In this document: one piece after another, positions 36,263 to 44,747 of the stretch | How the letters are laid out: every line of letters starts with the position of its first letter | How positions within the stretch are numbered: the stretch's first letter is position 1 | From: RGIG5612 sp045601405 | GTDB taxonomy: Bacteria > Bacillota > Clostridia > Lachnospirales > Lachnospiraceae | DNA length: 64,000 nt | Direction of reading: 5' to 3' | Assembly (NCBI GenBank): GCA_045601405.1 | Contig: JAZRZO010000061.1 | Coordinates: 1-64,000, forward strand | Made by a program: the position numbers and the translations under genes | Notes under the pieces: model-generated | Told to the model about the DNA's origin: nothing | What the model saw: only the letters and a program-made list of their open reading frames with translations | The model's database searches: none

Positions 36263-37282
36263 TTAGAACTGCTCCAGAAAACGAAGATCGTTTTCATACA
36301 ACAACCTCATGTCATCGATCTCACACTTAAGCAGGGTAAGCCTTTCAAGACCGAAGCCAAACGCAAATCCTGAATATACATCAGGATCTATATCTGCCAT
36401 TTCAAGCACGTTCGGATGCACCATTCCACAACCGAGTATTTCTATCCAGCCCTCGTCCTTGCAGAAACGGCAGCCCTTCCCGTGACACTTGAAGCATGTC
36501 ACATCTACCTCTGCACTGGGTTCAGTGAACGGGAAATGATGCGGACGGAACTTCGTTCTTGTATCCTCCCCGAAAAACTTTCTGCAGAATTCATCCAGCG
36601 TTCCCTTAAGGTCGGAGAATTTAATGCCTTTATCTATCACAAGACCTTCTATCTGATGAAAGCACGGCGAGTGTGTCGCGTCCACCTCGTCTGATCTGAA
36701 CACCCTTCCCGGTGCTATCATCTTTATGGGAAGAACTCCCTTTTCCATCTCCCTTATCTGAACAGATGACGTCTGTGTCCTGAGAAGTATCTCGGAATTA
36801 ATGTAAAATGTGTCCTGTTCATCCTTCGCGGGATGGTTTGCGGGAATATTCAGGGCTTCAAAATTATAGTGGTCATATTCCACCTCGGGTCCTGAGACCA
36901 CTTCATATCCCATACCAATGAATATGTCCTCTACCTGTCTGAGTATCATATTGTTGGGGTGATCGTGTCCTGTCTGCGGCAAATTTCCCGGAAGCGTAAC
37001 ATCTATCACCTCCGCCTTCATCCTGGCTTCAAGTGCCGCCTCCTCAAGCTTTGCTCTCATTTGCTCAAGACCTTTTTCGATCTCGCTTCTCGTGGAGTTG
37101 GCAAGCTGACCAACTTTCGGCCTTTCCTCCGCAGAAAGCTCCTTCATACCCTTTAAGACCTCTGTTATCCTGCCCTTCTTTCCGAGATATAAGACCTTCA
37201 GCTCATTAAGCACGTCAAGAGTATCGGCTTTTCCGATGCTCTCAAACGCCTCTTTTTTGATCTTTTCAAGTAATTCCTTCAT
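36263..37282 (-). CDS. pheS: Phenylalanine-tRNA ligase alpha subunit
   Basis: This 339-residue protein has an N-terminal coiled coil (about 1-90) and a class II catalytic core with GHDHPNN, the motif 2 region (GRVFRSDEVDATHSP) and GFAFGFGLERL (motif 3). It pairs with PheT. The short zinc-like motif CFKCHGKGCRFCKDEG near residue 263 is a normal feature of many PheS. A 67-bp divergent gap to the yihY promoter leaves no room for a regulatory leader. Confidence 0.97.
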   Translation of the reverse strand: MKELLEKIKKEAFESIGKADTLDVLNELKVLYLGKKGRITEVLKGMKELSAEERPKVGQLANSTRSEIEKGLEQMRAKLEEAALEARMKAEVIDVTLPGNLPQTGHDHPNNMILRQVEDIFIGMGYEVVSGPEVEYDHYNFEALNIPANHPAKDEQDTFYINSEILLRTQTSSVQIREMEKGVLPIKMIAPGRVFRSDEVDATHSPCFHQIEGLVIDKGIKFSDLKGTLDEFCRKFFGEDTRTKFRPHHFPFTEPSAEVDVTCFKCHGKGCRFCKDEGWIEILGCGMVHPNVLEMADIDPDVYSGFAFGFGLERLTLLKCEIDDMRLLYENDLRFLEQF

Positions 37283-37349
37283 TACTTTTCCCCTTCTTTT
37301 TCATCAGTTCCCAATAAAACCATATCTGGCATAATATACCATAACAATC

Positions 37350-37378
37350 TTGATTTTACTATGTGAATTTACTATAAT
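37350..37378 (+). promoter_or_regulatory. Promoter of yihY, predicted leaderless
   Basis: TTGATT (37350-37355), a 17-nt spacer and a perfect TATAAT (37373-37378) lie directly before yihY. Only seven bases separate -10 and the ATG at 37386, so the predicted mRNA starts at the start codon. No ribosome binding site is present. The TTG of the -35 box is in frame with the gene but is not its start. Confidence 0.8.
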
Positions 37379-37385
37379 TCTTGCC

Positions 37386-38318
37386 ATGCTTACAAATATA
37401 TACCTATTTTTGAACAGCTTTTTTATCAAGCTCGGGAAAGACAGGATAGTGAATTATTCTGCTTCCTCGGCTTTCTTTATAATATTGTCGATCTTCCCCT
37501 TCCTCATCCTTTTGACAACAATAGTTCAGTATACTCCTCTTACCAAGGATTTTCTGATCGAAAGGCTTGAGTTCCTCTTCCCTTCACCTGTATTTCCGCT
37601 CATAGAGCAGATCGTAAATGAGATATTCTCCAGCACGGCCGGCGCGGCTATCATCTCTGTGTCCGCTATCGGTGGTATCTGGTCTGCCTCAAAAGGTGTC
37701 ATGAGCCTGATAAGAGGCATCAACACCTGCTTTAATACAGAGGACAGAAGGACCTGGCTTCATGTCAGACTGCTTTCCTGCTTATACACACTTATCTCCA
37801 TTATATTTATAATATTTTTTATGGTACTGCTGGTCTTCGGCTCCTCACTCTATAATTCGCTGCAGGAGCAGCTTGGCGAAACGGGTAAATTCCTCGGCGT
37901 TATTCTTTTCATCCTCAGAAGACGGTTTATCATAGGACTTGTTGGTCTTACACTTATATTTACACTGATATACAAATTCTTCCCGTCACGGCATAACAAT
38001 TTTGCCAAAATGCTCCCCGGCGCTGTTCTTGCCGCACTCGCATGGGTAGGACTTTCCGGGATCATATCCGTTTATGTAAATCACTTTCCAAACTTCACAT
38101 ATACGTACGGTTCGCTTACATCCTTCATCGTTCTTATGCTTTATCTCTACTTCGGAATCTATATAGTCTTTCTGGGCGCTGAAGTTAACTTTTTCTTCAA
38201 ATCAGAGATAGATAAGTCTTATGCCGCAAGACAGAGAAAAAAGGTTGACAGATATGAGGCGCTTGAGAAAAAAAGACAAAAAAAGCAAAAAAACAACACC
38301 CAAAATGATAAATTTTGA
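37386..38318 (+). CDS. YihY/BrkB family inner-membrane protein
   Basis: This 310-residue protein has about six membrane helices and the family pattern ASSAFFIILSIFPFLILL, GGIWSASKGVMSLIRGINTCF and VNHFPNFTYTYGSLTSFIVLMLYLYF. It ends in a Lys/Gln-rich cytosolic tail. The family was once called RNase BN in error; the true function is not settled. It is a single gene divergent from pheST and convergent with pckA. Its start is the ATG at 37386. Confidence 0.9.
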   Translation: MLTNIYLFLNSFFIKLGKDRIVNYSASSAFFIILSIFPFLILLTTIVQYTPLTKDFLIERLEFLFPSPVFPLIEQIVNEIFSSTAGAAIISVSAIGGIWSASKGVMSLIRGINTCFNTEDRRTWLHVRLLSCLYTLISIIFIIFFMVLLVFGSSLYNSLQEQLGETGKFLGVILFILRRRFIIGLVGLTLIFTLIYKFFPSRHNNFAKMLPGAVLAALAWVGLSGIISVYVNHFPNFTYTYGSLTSFIVLMLYLYFGIYIVFLGAEVNFFFKSEIDKSYAARQRKKVDRYEALEKKRQKKQKNNTQNDKF

Positions 38319-38452
38319 ATTTTGATTCCTAGCGTATGCCAGGTGGGTTCACCTCACTTTGGTTTCTGAAGTCCACTCGCTGGAGGCATTTCATCCGCCA
38401 AAAAATATTGGAATCCCGTTTCGATCAATGTAGGTTCAAAATGTCAAAATTT
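38310..38452. other. Long-range inverted repeat between yihY and pckA
   Basis: AAATTTTGAATTTTGA (38310-38325, overlapping the yihY stop) is complementary, with one bulge, to TCAAAATGTCAAAATTT (38436-38452). TTCC/GGAA and a small hairpin AGGTG-ggtt-CACCT (38341-38354) lie inside. ATGCC (38336-38340) can also pair with GGCAT (38385-38389). The region separates convergent genes and may serve as a terminator or be a structured repeat. Confidence 0.5.
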
Positions 38453-38483
38453 AAGCATTCCGGGCGTTATTATGATATCAAAT

Positions 38484-40139
38484 TCAACCTATGTTATCAA
38501 TAACCTTCTTTATTGCCTGTATAGCGTCCTCCGGAAGTTTGTCATATCCGTCCTTGAAGGTCTCCCTTGAGGAAATAAACTCAAGCCTGTCATTCATTCT
38601 TGCCTTAAGCGCCTTGAGGTACTCTCCATCATTAAGATCCGGGATATAGCCTTCCTGTTCAAATATCTCTATGTCTTCAAACGGGCCCCACGGTTTGAAT
38701 TCAGCCTTGCCCTCAACTATCGCTTCAAGGATGCCTATCGTGACCTCCTTGTTAACGTCTTTGCCGAAGAACTCACCTGTATTGATGATATAGCAATCCA
38801 CGTTCTTTTCCTCTACAAGCTTTTTGAACTTTACATAATCATTTGCAAGAGGGTATGTCCTGAACGGGTTTGCATATGGCTCAACCACCAGCGCATCCGG
38901 ATCGACTCCGGGCGCAAGCCTTTCCGCCGAGCTTCTCTTTGTGGCAAGTGTCGCTCCCATGGCTGCGGCAAGGGATGCCCCCTTAAGCTTTACTACCGGA
39001 GGAATGGTAGGATCCTTCATTATCCAGAATATGGAATTGACAGGCTCTTCTATCTTATCAACCCTGTTCGGCGACCAGAGTCTGGATTTGATCGCTCTTC
39101 CGTTTCCGTTGCGTACATCCTCTGTTACCAGAACAACATTGCCTTCATCATCTAATGTGGCCGAGCAGTTCTGTGCCGTGAGAAGATATTTATTGTCTTC
39201 GGAATCCACGGGATAATCCGCGGTCTTGTCAAAGTATGTCGGCTCCAGCGCTACAGAAGAGCAGGTTTCGTCATTGATCACAAACGCATCATCATGAAGA
39301 ACCGTTACATCATATTTACCGCCATGCTTTGCGTGAGTTAAAGTACTTTTTCCTGAACCTGAGAGGCCGAAAACAGATGCCACATATGTGCTGCCGTCGG
39401 CAAGTGTGTATTTCTTCTGTCCGCCGTGGCAGGACGCATAGCCGTTGCGGTTTGCGATAGCCCACGCTATGGTGAGCGTTCCTTTCTTATGTTCTCCGAA
39501 ATATCTCATTCCGAGAAGCGCGGCGCAGTTATGTTCTGTATCAAAATATGTAAGCCCTAACGGGTGATCTTTGTGGCTCCACTGAGGATCCGAGAATATA
39601 TATATATCGCTCTCTCCTGAGATCTCACGTGATGATGAATACATCTGTTTATACTCCTCGGATAGATACTGGAAGTTTATCATCCAGTTATAGAGGATGT
39701 TCTCTTCCCCCTCAGGGATGAGAAGATGCGCCTGTACCATGAATTCAGGATCAAGTCCAATATAAGCGGTTGCGTGATACATCGTGGAATAACGTGTGTC
39801 ATAAACGGCATCCATCACTTTTTTGTCGAGTTCAGCGGTGTCCACACCCGGCTCTCCGGTTATTCTTCTTGCCGCCGCACACCTTCCTGTTACAGAGCCG
39901 TCGTTGAAAAGCAGAACCTTAGCGTCTTCCGGAAGCCCGAATGTTTCCCCCTTGTACACCGGCATATCCGTCACCACCGTTCCCGGTGACCCTTTCGCAA
40001 GCTCATATGCTGTTGTTATATCAGGAACCTCAACAACATTGTTGCCGTAAAATGCAGCTTCAATGATGGATCTTGTTTTTGAAAAGCCCTGTTTTCCGGG
40101 CCCTATATCACTTCTCTTATATTTCTGTTTAGTCGCCAT
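38484..40139 (-). CDS. pckA: Phosphoenolpyruvate carboxykinase (ATP)
   Basis: This 551-residue enzyme interconverts oxaloacetate plus ATP with PEP plus CO2. It has the kinase-1a P-loop FGLSGSGKSTLTH near residue 255, the kinase-2 aspartates (LHDDAFVI), the substrate loop MGMRYFGEHKKG-like region (LLGMRYFGEHKKGT), and ASLAAAMGATLATKRSSAE. In anaerobes it often runs toward oxaloacetate for succinate or aspartate supply. GGAGGAAG precedes the ATG. It is a single gene with its own promoter. Confidence 0.95.
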   Translation of the reverse strand: MATKQKYKRSDIGPGKQGFSKTRSIIEAAFYGNNVVEVPDITTAYELAKGSPGTVVTDMPVYKGETFGLPEDAKVLLFNDGSVTGRCAAARRITGEPGVDTAELDKKVMDAVYDTRYSTMYHATAYIGLDPEFMVQAHLLIPEGEENILYNWMINFQYLSEEYKQMYSSSREISGESDIYIFSDPQWSHKDHPLGLTYFDTEHNCAALLGMRYFGEHKKGTLTIAWAIANRNGYASCHGGQKKYTLADGSTYVASVFGLSGSGKSTLTHAKHGGKYDVTVLHDDAFVINDETCSSVALEPTYFDKTADYPVDSEDNKYLLTAQNCSATLDDEGNVVLVTEDVRNGNGRAIKSRLWSPNRVDKIEEPVNSIFWIMKDPTIPPVVKLKGASLAAAMGATLATKRSSAERLAPGVDPDALVVEPYANPFRTYPLANDYVKFKKLVEEKNVDCYIINTGEFFGKDVNKEVTIGILEAIVEGKAEFKPWGPFEDIEIFEQEGYIPDLNDGEYLKALKARMNDRLEFISSRETFKDGYDKLPEDAIQAIKKVIDNIG

Positions 40140-40171
40140 AATATACTTCCTCCAAATATTTTATTAGCTTA

Positions 40172-40199
40172 ATTTTAACAGTAAAAAAAAATGAGTCAA
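40172..40199 (-). promoter_or_regulatory. pckA promoter overlapping the upstream terminator
   Basis: On the minus strand TTGACT (40199-40194), a 16-nt spacer and TAAAAT (40177-40172) precede pckA. The -35 box is the 3' arm of the yfbR terminator stem and the spacer is its T-tract, so the two signals share DNA. Confidence 0.6.
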
Positions 40200-40221
40200 G
40201 GGCGCGGCATGCCTTGACTCA
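40182..40221 (-). terminator. Intrinsic terminator after yfbR
   Basis: TGAGTCAAGG (40221-40212) and CCTTGACTCA (40201-40192) form a perfect 10-bp stem with a 10-nt loop followed by nine T residues on the minus strand. The stem's first three bases are the yfbR TGA stop codon. Confidence 0.92.
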
Positions 40222-40812
40222 CTTTGTCTGTTCATCCAATGTAAGATAATACCCGGGCAGAAAGTTGTCCATGAAAAAATCCACCTCAGGCATCTTCAGT
40301 TCATCTATCCGCTTTTGTGTAGCCTCCTTGGCTTTGATAAAATCCCGGTTTCCGGACTGCTCTTCTTCTATACATTTGATCAGCGCCGATATCTTGTCCG
40401 CAGCCTTTACATATCTTTTCAGGATATCATCCTCAAAGTCATCCGCCTCCATAACGCTTTCATATGTGAAGCGAAGCTCCTCAGGAAGCTGGGATATCAT
40501 CTTTTCCCTGGCGGCCCTTTCCACATTGTCATATGCATCCTTTATCTTAGGATCAAAATATTTTACCGGAGTCGGGAGATCTCCCGTTATTATCTCCGGC
40601 GCATCGTGAAAAGCTGCCAGCAGCACTGCCCTGCCCTCATCAAGAGCTCCGCCGTAATATGTGTTTGCTATAACGACAAGAGCGTGAGTTATGAAGATCA
40701 CATCAAGTGTATGATCGGCAAGCGACTCCCTTCGCGCATTCCGCATAAGGTTCCATCTGTCAATATATTTCATCCTTGAGAGGATGGCGAAAAAGTTGCT
40801 CCTGTCGCTCAC
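40219..40812 (-). CDS. yfbR: 5'-deoxynucleotidase, HD domain (YfbR-like)
   Basis: This 197-residue HD-family phosphohydrolase has RRESLADHTLDVI, AFHDAPEIITGDLPTPVKY (the HD pair) and AADKISALIKC. YfbR removes phosphate from dNMPs in nucleotide salvage. It lies 3 nt after nagB and ends in a terminator that includes its stop codon, so it is the last gene of the glmM-LbH-nagB-yfbR unit. Length is normal. Confidence 0.92.
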   Translation of the reverse strand: MSDRSNFFAILSRMKYIDRWNLMRNARRESLADHTLDVIFITHALVVIANTYYGGALDEGRAVLLAAFHDAPEIITGDLPTPVKYFDPKIKDAYDNVERAAREKMISQLPEELRFTYESVMEADDFEDDILKRYVKAADKISALIKCIEEEQSGNRDFIKAKEATQKRIDELKMPEVDFFMDNFLPGYYLTLDEQTK

Positions 40813-40815
40813 GTC

Positions 40816-41550
40816 CTATGCCTTATAGCCTATCTTTTCTGCAAGTTCCTCAGTAAGTATGACTGTTGCCTTCCTGTGCATACGCATGAATGTCGCCGGA
40901 CAGGAAGGATCTATCTTATCCTCTATGAGAAGCTTTGTTGCAGCATCCTGCTTATCTCCACTGATTATCATAAGAAGTTCCTGTGCCCTCATGATGTTTC
41001 CCATGCCCATTGTAACGGCGTGTGTGGGAACATCCTCCTTGGACGCGAAAAACCTTTTGTTCGCTTCTATTGTGGAGTCATCCAAAATCTCTTCATGCGC
41101 GCCGTCATACATTGTATTACCCGGCTCATTAAAGCCCAGGTGTCCGTCGGGACCAACGCCTAAAACCTGTATTCGTATATCCGTCTTATCAAGCACATCA
41201 TTAAATTCCTTAAGATTTGCTTCGATATCTCCTGTACCCTTCGCAACGTATGTATTGTTCTTATCTATATTTATATGGTCGAAAAGGTTGTCGTTCATAA
41301 AATACCTGTAACTCTGGTCGTGGGTTCCGTCAAGGCCCACATACTCGTCAAGATTTACGGAACTGATCTTTGAAAAATCCAGCCCTTCTTCACTGCATCT
41401 TCTCGCGAGCTCCCGGTACATTCCTACCGGCGATGAGCCTGTTGCAAGGCCCAGAGTACATCCCGGTTCTTCTCTGACTATATTTTCTATTATATCAGCT
41501 GCTTTTTTACTTGCATCGTCATAATCCCTTGCTACTATTACCCTCATCAT
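40816..41550 (-). CDS. nagB: Glucosamine-6-phosphate deaminase
   Basis: This 244-residue enzyme converts glucosamine 6-phosphate to fructose 6-phosphate and ammonia. It has LGLATGSSPVGMYREL near residue 34, NLDEYVGLDGTHDQSY, and VLGVGPDGHLGFNEPG with the catalytic Asp/His. Two adjacent ATGs are possible (41550 or 41547), the second giving better spacing from AAAGGA. It sits with glmM in an amino-sugar cluster, so catabolic and cell-wall sugar genes share an operon. Confidence 0.95.
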   Translation of the reverse strand: MMRVIVARDYDDASKKAADIIENIVREEPGCTLGLATGSSPVGMYRELARRCSEEGLDFSKISSVNLDEYVGLDGTHDQSYRYFMNDNLFDHINIDKNNTYVAKGTGDIEANLKEFNDVLDKTDIRIQVLGVGPDGHLGFNEPGNTMYDGAHEEILDDSTIEANKRFFASKEDVPTHAVTMGMGNIMRAQELLMIISGDKQDAATKLLIEDKIDPSCPATFMRMHRKATVILTEELAEKIGYKA

Positions 41551-41561
41551 AATATCCTTTC

Positions 41562-42236
41562 TTATTGCTCTTTCTTGGTTTCTATCCGCCCTCCGGCTTT
41601 ATATATGCTGTTTTCCGGGATAACCCCTCTTACACCCGATGTCGGATAAACGTTACTGTCTCTGCCCACGATCGTCCCCGGATTGAGAACTGAATTACAT
41701 CCTATCTCCACCCGGTCTCCGAGCATGGCTCCTATCTTTTTCCTGCCGGTCTCTATCTCCTCGCTGCCGTTTTTAATAACAACATTCTTCTTGTCGCTCT
41801 TCACATTAGATGTTATCGAACCTGCGCCCATATGAGCTTTATATCCCAGAATGGAATCGCCCACATAATTGTAATGAGGAACCTGCACATTATCAAAAAG
41901 GATCACATTTTTAAGCTCCGTTGAATTGCCTACAACGCAGTTATCCCCCACCAAGGCAGATCCCCTTAAGAACGCCCCGGGCCTTATCTCGGTATTGTGC
42001 CCTATGATCACAGGCCCTTTTATGTAATTAGTTACCCTGTTATAAAAAAACGCGTCTTTTGCTATCCAGATATCCTCCTCAGGATGGTCGAATTCCTCCT
42101 CCGGCAGGGTTTTCCCAAGTTCAAGGATAAAGTCTGATATCTGAGCGAGAGCTTCCCACGGATACTTGTATTGAAGAAGAAATTCTTTTGCTCTGGTATG
42201 TTCAAGATCATAAAGATCTTTTATCTCTATTCCCAT
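41562..42236 (-). CDS. Left-handed beta-helix (hexapeptide) nucleotidyl-sugar-like protein
   Basis: This 224-residue protein consists mainly of hexapeptide repeats (IIGHNTEIRPGAFLRGSALVGDNCVVGN and on), as in the C-terminal half of GlmU. It has a short helical N terminus and no nucleotidyltransferase domain. Relatives are annotated as UDP-N-acetylglucosamine pyrophosphorylase-like. Acyltransferase activity is possible but unproven. Its place between glmM and nagB supports an amino-sugar role, perhaps completing UDP-GlcNAc synthesis. Confidence 0.8.
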   Translation of the reverse strand: MGIEIKDLYDLEHTRAKEFLLQYKYPWEALAQISDFILELGKTLPEEEFDHPEEDIWIAKDAFFYNRVTNYIKGPVIIGHNTEIRPGAFLRGSALVGDNCVVGNSTELKNVILFDNVQVPHYNYVGDSILGYKAHMGAGSITSNVKSDKKNVVIKNGSEEIETGRKKIGAMLGDRVEIGCNSVLNPGTIVGRDSNVYPTSGVRGVIPENSIYKAGGRIETKKEQ

Positions 42237-42244
42237 AATATCCT

Positions 42245-43612
42245 CTACTTTCTTATTTCTATCAGATGTCCCGCGCTGGCCATCGCAGCGATGATATAAT
42301 CCACATTTTCGCCTGCTGCAGCGTCGGTCGAAGCCTCTGCCATCACCCTTAAAACAGGCTCTGTGCCACTGGCTCTCAGCAGTACGCGTCCTGTATCGCC
42401 CAACTTTTCAGTGCAGTGGTCCACAGCCTCCTTAACCTTCGGATCGTTCAGCGTTGCTTCCTTATCGTCAACCACAACATTTTTAAGTATCTGAGGATAC
42501 ATCACGCAGTTTTGAGCAAGTATGGAAAGCGGAAGCTGTGTCTTTATCATAACGCTCATCAGCATTATCGCCGTAAGAATGCCGTCTCCCGTATGGGCAT
42601 GCTGGCTGAATATGATATGTCCGGACTGCTCGCCTCCTATCGCGTACCCGTTTCCCTTCATGTTTTCATATACATATCTGTCGCCGACCGGGGTCTTTTC
42701 ATATCCTATCCCGGCTTCATCCAGTGCCTTGAAAAGGCCGAAGTTGGACATTACCGTAACCACCACCTTGTCGTTAGGCAGCTGATTATGCTCCTTAAAA
42801 TATCTTGCGCAGATATAGATTATCTTATCTCCGTTTACAACATTTCCTTTTTCGTCAACCGCGAGGCACCTGTCCGCATCGCCGTCAAAAGCGAAGCCCA
42901 CATCCAGCATATTGTCCACAACAAATTTCTGAAGTCCTTCAATGTGTGTGGATCCGCAACCGAGGTTGATGTTTGTTCCGCTTGGCTGATTATTGATGAC
43001 CTGGCTCTTTGCGCCTAATGCGTCAAACACTGCCCTTGCTATCATCCACGCGCTTCCGTTCGCGCAGTCCAGACCTACCCTGCAGTTTTCAAAGGACTTC
43101 ATTGCCAGACCGGAAAGATACCCGATATAGCGGTTCCTTCCGAAATAAAAGTCCTCTGTTTTTCCTATGTTATCCTCTGAAGCGAAAGGTATCGTATCTT
43201 CAGCGCTGTCAATATATTCCTCTATCTTGTCCTGGAGCTCATCATCCATCTTCTCTCCGTCTTTGTTGATAAGCTTTATACCGTTGTCATAATACGGGTT
43301 ATGGCTTGCGGACACCATTATCCCGCAGTCAAAGCCTTCGTCGCGCGTAATGAAGCTGACGCTTGGCGTAGTGGTGACATGCAGGAGATAAGCATCTGCC
43401 CCGCTTGCTGTCAGGCCTGCTGCAAGCGCGTTTTCAAGAGTATACGATGATTTTCTCGTATCCTTTCCGATAACGACCTTGGCTCTGCCCTCGCCCTTGT
43501 GATTTTGGCTGAGATGCCAGCCGAGATACCTTCCTATCTTGAATGCATGGGCGCTCGTAAGATCAACGCCCGCTTTTCCTCTGAACCCGTCAGTTCCAAA
43601 ATATTTCCCCAT
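42245..43612 (-). CDS. glmM: Phosphoglucosamine mutase
   Basis: This 455-residue phosphohexose mutase turns glucosamine 6-phosphate into glucosamine 1-phosphate for UDP-GlcNAc and peptidoglycan. The N terminus GKYFGTDGFRGKAG, the phosphoserine loop VSASHNPYYDNG, the metal loop DGDADRCL and GEQSGHI are intact. The C-terminal RASGTEPVLRV phosphate loop is present. It is the first gene of its operon and lies 8 nt before the LbH gene. Confidence 0.96.
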   Translation of the reverse strand: MGKYFGTDGFRGKAGVDLTSAHAFKIGRYLGWHLSQNHKGEGRAKVVIGKDTRKSSYTLENALAAGLTASGADAYLLHVTTTPSVSFITRDEGFDCGIMVSASHNPYYDNGIKLINKDGEKMDDELQDKIEEYIDSAEDTIPFASEDNIGKTEDFYFGRNRYIGYLSGLAMKSFENCRVGLDCANGSAWMIARAVFDALGAKSQVINNQPSGTNINLGCGSTHIEGLQKFVVDNMLDVGFAFDGDADRCLAVDEKGNVVNGDKIIYICARYFKEHNQLPNDKVVVTVMSNFGLFKALDEAGIGYEKTPVGDRYVYENMKGNGYAIGGEQSGHIIFSQHAHTGDGILTAIMLMSVMIKTQLPLSILAQNCVMYPQILKNVVVDDKEATLNDPKVKEAVDHCTEKLGDTGRVLLRASGTEPVLRVMAEASTDAAAGENVDYIIAAMASAGHLIEIRK

Positions 43613-43647
43613 TATTTACCTCCGAATATGCATAAATTCGCGAAAGT

Positions 43648-43676
43648 ATTTTACAACTATATCAATATCACTGCAA
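43648..43676 (-). promoter_or_regulatory. Candidate glmM promoter
   Basis: On the minus strand TTGCAG (43676-43671), a 17-nt spacer and TAAAAT (43653-43648) lie about 36 nt before the glmM ATG, with GGAGG between. The spacing is ideal and both boxes match in four or five of six positions. Confidence 0.6.
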
Positions 43677-43690
43677 TAAAAAATTATATT

Positions 43691-43699
43691 TGATATAAT
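43691..43699 (+). promoter_or_regulatory. Extended -10 promoter of the SDR-EFR1 unit
   Basis: TGATATAAT is an extended -10 element (TGnTATAAT), 31 nt before the SDR gene ATG, with AAGGAG in between. A weak TGCAAT sits near -35 at a 16-nt spacing. It is divergent from the glmM promoter. Confidence 0.6.
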
Positions 43700-43730
43700 G
43701 CTTTACAAGATCAAATAAGGAGACATCGCC

Positions 43731-44747
43731 ATGAAACAGATTTACATAGTTACGGGCGCATCAGGCTATCTTGGCAGAAGCATATGCTTATACCTGCTTA
43801 AATACGGATTTACCGTAAGGAGCCTTGTAAGGTCTGAAAAAAGCGCGAAGAACATTCCCGCAGGTGTTGAGCTTATAAGCGGCAACATTCTTGATCCTGT
43901 CTCACTTGATAAGCTTTTTTATGTTTCTCCGGGTGAGGAGGCTGAATTCATCGTGATACACAGCGCTGCTCAGATATCCGTAAAAAAACATGATGAAAAG
44001 GCCTTTGTTGTAAACTATGAGGGCACTAAGAACATCGTGCGCGCATGCATAGAAAATAACGCAAAACGCCTTGTTTATATAGGCAGCGTTGATGCCCTGT
44101 ACAATCCCGATGACGGCAGCGTTATCACGGAGCCGGACAGATTCCATCTTGACAGACCGGACACTGACTATGCTCTTTCAAAATGCATGGCGTCTCAATA
44201 TGTGCTGGACGCGTCAAAAGACAAGCTGGACGCCATCATCCTGATGCCCTCCTGCGTTTTGGGGCCCGGGGACTACAGGGGCGGCTTCGTCTCTCTTATG
44301 TTCGAGTTCTACATCAGCGGCATGCCGCCTGTAGCGCTTTCCGGCGGATACGACTTTGTTGACTGCCGTGATTTTGCCAAATATACTTTAAAAGCCGCAC
44401 AGGAAGCAAAACGCGGAAGCGTATATATCTTCAGCGGCCACTATATGAGCACAAGGGATATCTTTGATACGCTGGCAACCTATATGGGGAAGAAAAAAAC
44501 AAAGAAGCTCATTTCCGGAAATGCTGTTCTCGCAATGTCACCTGCACTCAATCTTGCTCTGAGATTTATGAAAAAAGATCCTATGGTCACGCGCGCATCA
44601 TTGTGGCTCCTTTCGAGTGAGGCTGTGTTCTCTCACGAGAGAGCTGCAAAAGAGCTTGGCTACAAGCCGCGTCCCATTGAAGAAACCATAAGAGACACCT
44701 ATCTGTTCACCGCGAAAAAGATGTGCCGGCAGAAAAATGGTGAGTAA
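43731..44747 (+). CDS. NAD(P)-dependent epimerase/dehydratase (extended SDR)
   Basis: This 338-residue Rossmann oxidoreductase has TGASGYLGRSI near residue 8, HSAAQISV, an active-site pair YALSK, and PSCVLGPGDYRGG. It resembles dihydroflavonol-4-reductase-type SDRs and the substrate is unknown. AAGGAG lies upstream of the ATG. The stop codon overlaps the ATG of the EFR1-like gene (TAATG), so the two were built to be translated together, possibly as an electron-donor and reductase unit. Confidence 0.85.
   Translation: MKQIYIVTGASGYLGRSICLYLLKYGFTVRSLVRSEKSAKNIPAGVELISGNILDPVSLDKLFYVSPGEEAEFIVIHSAAQISVKKHDEKAFVVNYEGTKNIVRACIENNAKRLVYIGSVDALYNPDDGSVITEPDRFHLDRPDTDYALSKCMASQYVLDASKDKLDAIILMPSCVLGPGDYRGGFVSLMFEFYISGMPPVALSGGYDFVDCRDFAKYTLKAAQEAKRGSVYIFSGHYMSTRDIFDTLATYMGKKKTKKLISGNAVLAMSPALNLALRFMKKDPMVTRASLWLLSSEAVFSHERAAKELGYKPRPIEETIRDTYLFTAKKMCRQKNGE

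Noticed and set aside
37283..37349. T-box leader for pheST
   Set aside because: The gap is only 67 bp to a divergent promoter and contains no T-box or antiterminator pattern.
37350..37385. TTG at 37350 as the yihY start
   Set aside because: It is the first base of the -35 box and the 12 added residues would be encoded by the promoter itself.
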